From Dicyema japonicum (lineage: Eukaryota > Dicyemida > Rhombozoa > Dicyemidae), in NCBI GenBank assembly GCA_011109175.1, contig RDEW01000144.1, forward strand, positions 1-33,540: a stretch of 33,540 bases of DNA. The letters run 5' to 3'. The notes beneath the pieces are model-generated. The model did not search any database and was not told the origin of the DNA. It saw nothing but the letters and a program-made list of their open reading frames with translations. Positions 27,801 through 33,540 of this stretch are shown one piece after another (the first letter of the stretch is position 1; each line of letters starts with the position of its first letter). The position numbers were made by a program, and so were the translations under genes.

Positions 27801-30263
27801 CCTAACTTGATGGTCGATCATTTTCACTATTCTGTGTAGAAATAACTCTAATTTAAGTTGTATTATCCTGGATCGCTTTAAACAAAAAATATTCACTGGC
27901 ATGCTGTCACTAAAAGTATTTAGAAGTTAGACCTGGTAATTTCTACTTGTCTTCCGACTTGATCAATTATGAATATGTCATTAATGTTCAAAAAATCAAT
28001 AAAAAACTCCAAAATATGAAATTAAATTGGTAATATATAATAAATTTGACATTCACATAATTTCTTCATGATTAAAAGCTATATAATTAATTGATTAGTC
28101 AAGGATTTATTTGATAAAACTTTGATCAATCTTACACGTTCAATAATGAAGAAATGACAAAGAGACTAAAATATATACATGACCACAAGAGGCAATAAGA
28201 ACGTGTTTAATAAACTTTATTCTGCTGATAGTTTGCCATATTAAAGTATAAATTTTAGATAATTTAATTAAATAACTTATTTTTATTTGACTTTTTTAAA
28301 CTTTATATTCATCGTGTTATTGATTAAAAGTTCATTTATGGCCCAATATTTTTTCCTCAGTTTAGCTACTTTATAAAAGATTTCTTGTCTTTTATCTTTT
28401 CTCGTTCCACAAGACTAGCGTCATTTTATTTAGTTATATTTTCGTCAGTGTATTTTAACAGTATTTGTAGAATTAAGTATATCCTCAAAGCCATACTTGT
28501 CTTACACGATCAGTATTTTCGATTTAACAAGCTTATTATAGTTTCTAAAAGTTTTAGAATCAAACATTTTTGGTACTTTAGAACCAACATCGATATAAAC
28601 CAAAGATTTGTTTACTGTCCTTCGATTTTAGTGTGTGATTTTTTAACGATTGAAGTGAAAGGATTCTATTAAGATATTATAAAATAAGGTAGTCGGCCTA
28701 TCCGATATGATGACGTCACCTTTAGCTACAATGTCTTTATAGATCTAAATTGAGAATACTCCACCCCGCATCAAAATATCCACGATGGGGTATCAACGAA
28801 CGCGATTTGAACCCTTGGATTAACAGGTTTCTGAATAGTTCTTCACCGAACATCCATGCTAGCGAAAATTCGGATGAAATAGCGCGCCTTCGCTGTGGTA
28901 ATAAATGGGTCTCTGTGCATGCTTATTTAAGACCTGGCAGGCAGTCATCACTTTCCCCTCTATGATCGCCTATTGACCGCCGGACAAATTAATTGGTTAA
29001 CTGATCCGAATGTTGAGGTGGTGAATTAATTATGGTCTACTGTATCATAGTAATACTACACTAAATGGCTTCATTTATACTTTTACTCACTTTTTAACAG
29101 AACCGGGAGACATCAGAAAACAGTTTTTAGAAATAAGGAAGCATGATATATCTAATTTCTGTGTTCTAAACACATCTGGGTTAGATTCAAAAAATTGGAT
29201 TGAGGAGGATCAAGGGAATTGATGGTAATATTTTTAATGGTATTGTTGGGGGTTTTATTGATACTGTTAATTTAACCCTAACGGTTATTAACCTTAGAAT
29301 TCGTCCAAACCGTTCATAAAACACGGAGTAATATCTGGTGACTAGTCATAACGGAAAACCAACAGTTTGTGCATTAAATTTGAAAACTCAAAGAAATCGT
29401 TAATCGGCGAAATAAGTCGCACATGAATCTTTGAAAACACAAGTAGTCATGCTTTGTGAGTGTGTTGTAAAATGGGCAAATAACGAGTGTTGTCAAATGG
29501 AAGTTGTTGTTCCTACAAGACCTTTTTATGAACTGGCAGAATTAGAAACCTTATTTTAACCAGCCGAACAAAAAAGTTAAATAATTTGCGAAATATAATT
29601 TACTTTATAATAAATTATCAATTTGACGCCTATTCAGTTAACAATTTACCCATCATGTTTTCTTGACAATCAGAGGACACCTCCGATTTCTGCACAGAAC
29701 CAAATAAACCTGTTGGATCTCTGGGAACATCTGTTTTTTGCTGTTAAGTACTTGATAGCCAGAGGTTTTCTTCGCTCGAAGAAACATATGTTAAATAAAC
29801 AAATATTCACCTTTCCTCTTATAAGGAAAATAATAAACGATCCATTTGACCTCCTCTGTTTCCTTTTCAATTAAACTGAGTAGTCAGTTACGCCAATTGG
29901 ATATATATGATTTTGTAGTTTGATGTTTTGGTTCTTAAACAGAGAATTAAGAATATAATAATATATTCACTCGATAAAGAATCTCATTCACATGGAACTT
30001 AACCACGTGTTTATTGGTTGAAGTAATGACATGCTTCTGTTTTTCCCCAGAAAAATTATGTATTTATTATGATAAGTTTCAAACTCCTTGTTCATCATCG
30101 CCACATACAACGTTTGAGGCTTCTCATCTCTATTCAAGAGGTAGCAACTATCTGAAGATCTTTCACGTTACAAAATTGACATCTGCTGCTTACAAAAGAC
30201 AAAAAGTACCCTTGGATACGAAGGAACCTTTGGACACTACTGGATTATCTTACTCCCATTAGA
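27801..30263. other. No supported gene; a few unrecognised open frames
   Basis: Frames of 71-95 codons lie at 28385-28672, 28750-28965, 29623-29874 (plus; an overlapping minus frame is also open) and 30014-30262. None contains a motif I know. The 28750 frame (ISKYPRW-like start, then INERDLNPWINRFL) lies in a G+C-richer patch and the 30014 frame stops right at the LINE-F tail. Any of them may be old coding sequence, but nothing supports expression. Confidence 0.35.
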
Positions 30264-30264
30264 C

Positions 30265-31027
30265 AATCGTCATTATTATTATTATTATTATTTAAGCCAA
30301 AGAAACACCGTCTTAACCAATAACTAATATTCAGGTGATCCCAGCATCTCTCAATAATCGGGCCATTTTTTCTCGATGCTCCGACCGTGATCCCACGCAT
30401 TTTCTACACGGACGGGAAGTCTTTTTTCTTTCCTCTTCTGAAATTGCCTCCAGTTGCCTCTATGATAGACTCGAGTGCTCTGGGGGCAATTTCTTTATCT
30501 GTATATTTTTCCAGTAATTTTTTTGCTCTTGACTGGATCTCTTGAATTTTTGTTAGGTTCGTTGCCGACAGGTTAGATCCCCATGCAGCACATGCATAGC
30601 CTATTGTTGGCTCGACATACTGCTTGTAGAGGGTCCCAATACCTGGCAGATAAATTCCTCCACAGTTCCAAAGGAAGGCCTATACAAAATTGATCTTCTT
30701 TGCACAGGTTGATATGATAGATTCTACATGGGCTGAGAAGCAGAGGAAAGTATCAAAAGTTACTCCCAGTATCTTCTGCGATTTCTTTTGTGATATAGGT
30801 ACTCCATTTAACGTGACATCAATTGTTTGCGTTCCTATCTTTCTATTCTTAGTAAATAGAGTGACTACTGACTTTTCGGAACATGCATTTAATCGATTTT
30901 CACACAACCATCCAAATATGTTATTTAGTATTCTTTGTAGTCTTCTTTTAGCATGTTCGACATTTACGTCTCTAGATGCAACAACTATGTCATCGGCATA
31001 AGAAAGTAGCATGTCATTATTATTCAT
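30265..31027 (-). mobile_element. LINE-F 3' part: RT from YADD to C-terminus, with AAT-repeat tail
   Basis: The minus strand starts NNNDMLLSYADDIVVASRD (catalytic YADD), then HAKRRLQRILNNIFGWLCEN, VVTLFTKNRKI, KSQKILGVTFDTFLCFSAHV, and in further frames AACAAWGSNLSATNLTKIQE, RALESIIEATGG and CWDHLNISYWL. These are the palm end, the I-L-G-V-x-F-D strand, the thumb and the C-terminal region of a Jockey-like LINE. The 115-codon frame 30680-31027 is open. The plus-strand 30271-30293 ATT run is its tail. The copy is 5'-truncated exactly at the YADD block, where a 14-bp inverted repeat begins. Confidence 0.8.
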
Positions 31028-31039
31028 GACATGCTACTT
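31004..31039. repeat. Perfect 14-bp inverted repeat at the LINE-F 5' end
   Basis: AAGTAGCATGTCAT (31004-31017), an 8-base loop (TATTATTC), then ATGACATGCTACTT (31026-31039), the exact reverse complement. The right arm lies just outside the LINE-F frame start, so the junction folds back on LINE sequence. This suggests microhomology or twin priming at the 5' end of the insertion. Confidence 0.8.
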
Positions 31040-31104
31040 GACATGTTATGCTTGGAGACCCTCGTCAATTTCCAATAAAAGAGTTTCTTCATTCGTAGGT
31101 TTTA

Positions 31105-31225
31105 AATCCTCAGGAACTTAGGCGATCATACACAGAGGATACTGCACTTTCCAAACATATTCGGGAGAACATAAGAATTTACAACAGTCTATTACACTTA
31201 CATCGTTTGGAGTAACATTACGTTT
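31105..31225 (+). pseudogene. Helitron-like protein scrap
   Basis: The plus strand reads LNPQELRRSYTED, then SKHIRENIRIYNSLLH, and one frame later TSFGV. In the region ahead of the Rep domain of Helitrons a conserved H-(F/I)-R-x-x-I-R-x-Y-N-x-x-(L/F)-x-(F/A)-x-S-x-G segment occurs, and this fits closely after one frameshift. It is short and there is no Rep catalytic motif, helicase or Helitron end nearby. Confidence 0.45.
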
Positions 31226-32240
31226 ATTGACGAATCTAGTCTAAGAATAATTCAAATCCTTTTATCTAACACAGAGCTCCTTGTGAGAGTTGAAATAACC
31301 TACTCAAGAAAATTTGAAACAAACACAGGCACTCCTCAAGGAGATTCCCTTTCTCCGCTACTATTCACAATATACATGGAGGCCGCTATGAGGGAATTGA
31401 GACCATTATACCAAGGAAAAATAGAAGAAGTGATTTATGCTGATGATGTCGGCCTAATTTCTGAAGACAAAGGACTTCTGGAGTATGTACTAGAAAAAGA
31501 ACCAGATATACTTTGGAAATGGTTTCTCACCGTGAACAGAGAAAAAACAGAACGGACAGAGATAAGACGAATGAACAACTCACTCGAAAAAAATGGAGAC
31601 ACATAAAGAAACTTGGCTCTCTACTAGGAGATAGCGAAGACATCATACGGAGAAAAACATTGGCAAATGCGGCATTACAAAGGATGAAAAATTTTTGGCT
31701 AAACGGAAAGAGTATAACATAAAATAAAAGATTATGTTATACGACATCTTCATCAAACCAATTCTACTATACATCTCTGGGACCTGGGCCACCTCTAAAG
31801 AGGAATTGGAGAGGCTAGACTCATTTCACAGGAATCATCTAAGAAACATAACTGGAATGTCCTGGCCATCCAAAATTTCGCGGAATGAACTGTACAATAA
31901 GTGTGACTGTACACCATTAAGTCACGAGATCATTGAAAACTTTTTGGACGCGTCCTGAGGTTGGACCCGATGTCCCCTTTGAATATCGCAATGGAAGATT
32001 ACCACTCCTCCTATGTAAAACGCTTTCGTGGAAGACCGAGAACTACCCTCCCAGTCGTTCTACAATCTGAAAGCCGTGAAGAAAACATTGGCATCTGGTG
32101 ACGATCTGGACTCACTGAGGGACCTAGCAAAGAACATAAGAGCTTGGAGCAACCTAACTAATTCTCTTATATTTTTTGCTACACATGCGAGGCTATAAAT
32201 ATTATGGCTCTCGTGAAAGTGCTAATAATAATTATTATTT
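31205..32240 (+). mobile_element. LINE-G 3' part: RT, C-terminus and tail
   Basis: Plus-strand blocks in order: LRIIQILLSNTELLVRVEIT, then FETNTGTPQGDSLSPLLFTI, EEVIYADDVGLISED, LTVNREKTERT, IKKLGSLLGDSEDIIRRK, IKPILLYISGTWATSKEELE, LDSFHRNHLRNITGMSWPSK. Both catalytic Asp of YADD are kept; the upstream catalytic Asp is cut off by 5' truncation. The frames 31283-31606, 31513-31722 and 31734-31958 are successive shifted pieces. The 3' end reads GCTATAAATATTATGGCTCT, CGTGAAAGTGCT and an AAT-rich run, shared with the SINE at 6898-7205. Confidence 0.85.
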
Positions 32241-32289
32241 GGATGACTAGGAAATTTTGTCCACTTTGTTTAGAAGTATTGGGAAATAC

Positions 32290-32898
32290 TGTTCCTTTAG
32301 CCGTCATTCATAAGTTGCCTGGCTGAACGCCTATCCATGTGGCGAAATTGGCAACCTGTTAGATGATGAAGCAGTGAGAGTAGCCACCTCGCCATGTATT
32401 GTCTTACGATTTGTGCGAATCAAAATGTCGCTGTGAACGTTTAATGGACCTATATTTCTACCATCCACTATATTGCAGGTTGAGCGCTGTCTGTTTCCCA
32501 AAGTATATCTGTCTCAACGTGATATTGAAAAACGTACTTTTAACCATTGCATTTCGAAGCAGACTGTTCTCTTGGGGCGATGACAAACGGTCTGATAGGA
32601 TGACAGCATTCCCTTTTGGTAATAGTCGGAACCAGGTTTGGGACTCTAAGTTTTTTGATACGTACTCTCTGAAAAATTTGGTTGCTTCAGTCTCAGACAC
32701 AGGTCTAAGCAAGCTGAAGATCAAAAGGGAAGGAAGCACCGAAGCATTTTGGAAGATCACTTTTCGTTGCTGCTGAGGCGATAGCAATTCTTGACCAATA
32801 GGCGGACGATCGTAATGATCCAATAAAGGCAGGATGGCTTCGAGAAGATTTTTCGATAGCTATTGTCAGAAGAAACAGTCTAGCAATCCAAAAACCTT
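32290..32898 (+). mobile_element. CCHC/PD-(D/E)XK-like LINE C-terminal module, copy 3 (longest)
   Basis: Plus strand. It begins WLNAYPCGEIGNLLDDEAVR (32318 on), then, shifted, CRCERLMDLYFYHPLYC, a C-x-C-x9-H-x3-C zinc-finger-like block. Next come CRLSAVCFPKYI, DDKRSDRMTAFPFG, QVWDSKFFDTYSLKNL and, in another frame, FVAAEAIAILDQ and LREDFSIAIVRRNSLAIQKP. The order matches copy 1. The catalytic-like R-P-D is R-S-D and the K-K-Y block is frameshifted. The zinc-finger-like block precedes the nuclease-like domain, the arrangement known from R2-type LINEs. It sits about 50 bp beyond the LINE-G tail. Confidence 0.65.
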
Positions 32899-33540
32899 AG
32901 ATTTACTTTGTGGTATATTATAGTCATTTATTAAAGTCACAAGTCCGAAGAATATGTTCAAATTTAACTATTACGGATTATTCATATCACCAGAAACTAT
33001 TCTCGATAGAAAATCATGAATTAACTGACGGAATTGTAAACACAGTTAACTTCACCTCAAAAGAAATAACCGACATTTAATATTCAAGACAAGAAGTTTA
33101 CGATCAAATAGTGAATTAGCGAAATTTAACACACAGACCATTCTCATATAAATGGCAAACTCACAAGCTCTTATTCTTCCATAAAGTATATTTGTCAAAA
33201 TTTCTCCAATTTTTGTACCTGATGAAATTCGACGCTTAAATTCCGTCATTTCTACAATCCACAAAAGAAATGGGGTCCAATAAGATTTATTTATCAAGAG
33301 TAGACCACTTAACCTTCGGGTCAATAAACCACATTGTTATCCGTTATTTAACATTAGAGACATAAGAATCTCGGTGGCTCAAGTAACTTCACTGTGAATT
33401 GAAGAAGTCAAAAAGCAGAAAGGAAATCTTTCGACCAGAAGGCATATATTGTTGTTCCCTTGCGATGAGGGGAAAGAACTCACTGCAATAAGAGCTGCAA
33501 AAGACAGCACTACAACTAGGATATCTGCTACAGATTTTCT
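32899..33540. other. No supported gene
   Basis: A+T-rich sequence to the window end. A 90-codon minus-strand frame (33052-33324) has no recognisable motif. The last 150 bases are more balanced in composition but show no identifiable feature. Confidence 0.4.

Noticed and set aside
28711-28718. TGACGTCA, a perfect CRE/ATF-type site
   Set aside because: A single 8-bp match in 33 kb with no nearby promoter or gene; consistent with chance.
28790-28830. Minus-strand GGGTTCAAATCG, a B-box-like sequence suggesting a tRNA gene
   Set aside because: No A-box at a suitable distance and no cloverleaf-forming arms in the surrounding bases.
32458-32823. 121-codon minus-strand open frame
   Set aside because: Antisense to module copy 3; no motif of its own.
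1-33540. LTR retrotransposon, CRISPR array, operon or prokaryotic gene content
   Set aside because: No pair of long direct repeats with TG..CA ends, no regularly spaced repeat array, and no closely packed open frames were seen.

Overview
This window looks like intergenic or intronic DNA from a metazoan nuclear genome. It is strongly A+T-rich (about two thirds by eye), has no bacterial-style operons or ribosome binding sites, and contains no intact protein-coding gene that I can recognise. The recognisable content is decayed transposable elements: several families of non-LTR retrotransposons (LINEs), a tRNA-derived SINE, DNA transposons with terminal inverted repeats (TIRs), and short traces of hAT and Helitron proteins. 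The mix and the A+T bias would fit an invertebrate, for example a crustacean, but the species is a guess and nothing in the sequence fixes it.

Layout. 0.2-1.3 kb: LINE-F and LINE-A 3' ends and an hAT transposase scrap. 3.0-4.0 kb: two adjacent TIR elements (a 170-bp MITE, then a 738-bp element with TIRs of about 125 bp). 4.2-4.8 kb: LINE-G C-terminus, minus strand. 6.3-7.2 kb: a tRNA-derived SINE and a fragment of another. 8.0-9.0 kb: LINE remnants. 9.9-11.9 kb: two copies of an endonuclease-like C-terminal module in opposite orientation, with other LINE scraps between them. 12.4-13.0 kb: LINE endonuclease end and linker. 14.7-15.9 kb: LINE-A end, a repeat here called B, and a Tc1/mariner-like transposon with a ruined transposase. 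16.1-19.8 kb: PHD finger fragment, two more endonuclease-like modules, an AP-endonuclease fragment, repeat B and LINE-A. 23.1-24.1 kb: two nearly identical LINE-A 3' ends, the second inserted 12 bp beyond the first with a visible target-site duplication; this is the youngest insertion. 24.8-27.1 kb: the longest element, LINE-E (zinc-knuckle ORF1, endonuclease, reverse transcriptase, 3' UTR), followed by a second endonuclease scrap. 30.3-32.9 kb: LINE-F (minus), a Helitron-like scrap, LINE-G and another endonuclease-like module.

Family letters (A, B, E, F, G) are labels used only here. The main themes are a C-terminal CCHC + PD-(D/E)XK-like module, resembling that of R2-type LINEs, present in five degraded copies, and a probable SINE/LINE partnership in which the SINE carries the 3' tail of LINE-G. 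Long stretches (1.4-2.2, 5.2-6.3, 7.2-8.0, 13.0-14.7, 19.8-23.1, 27.8-30.2 and 32.9-33.5 kb) hold no gene I can support.
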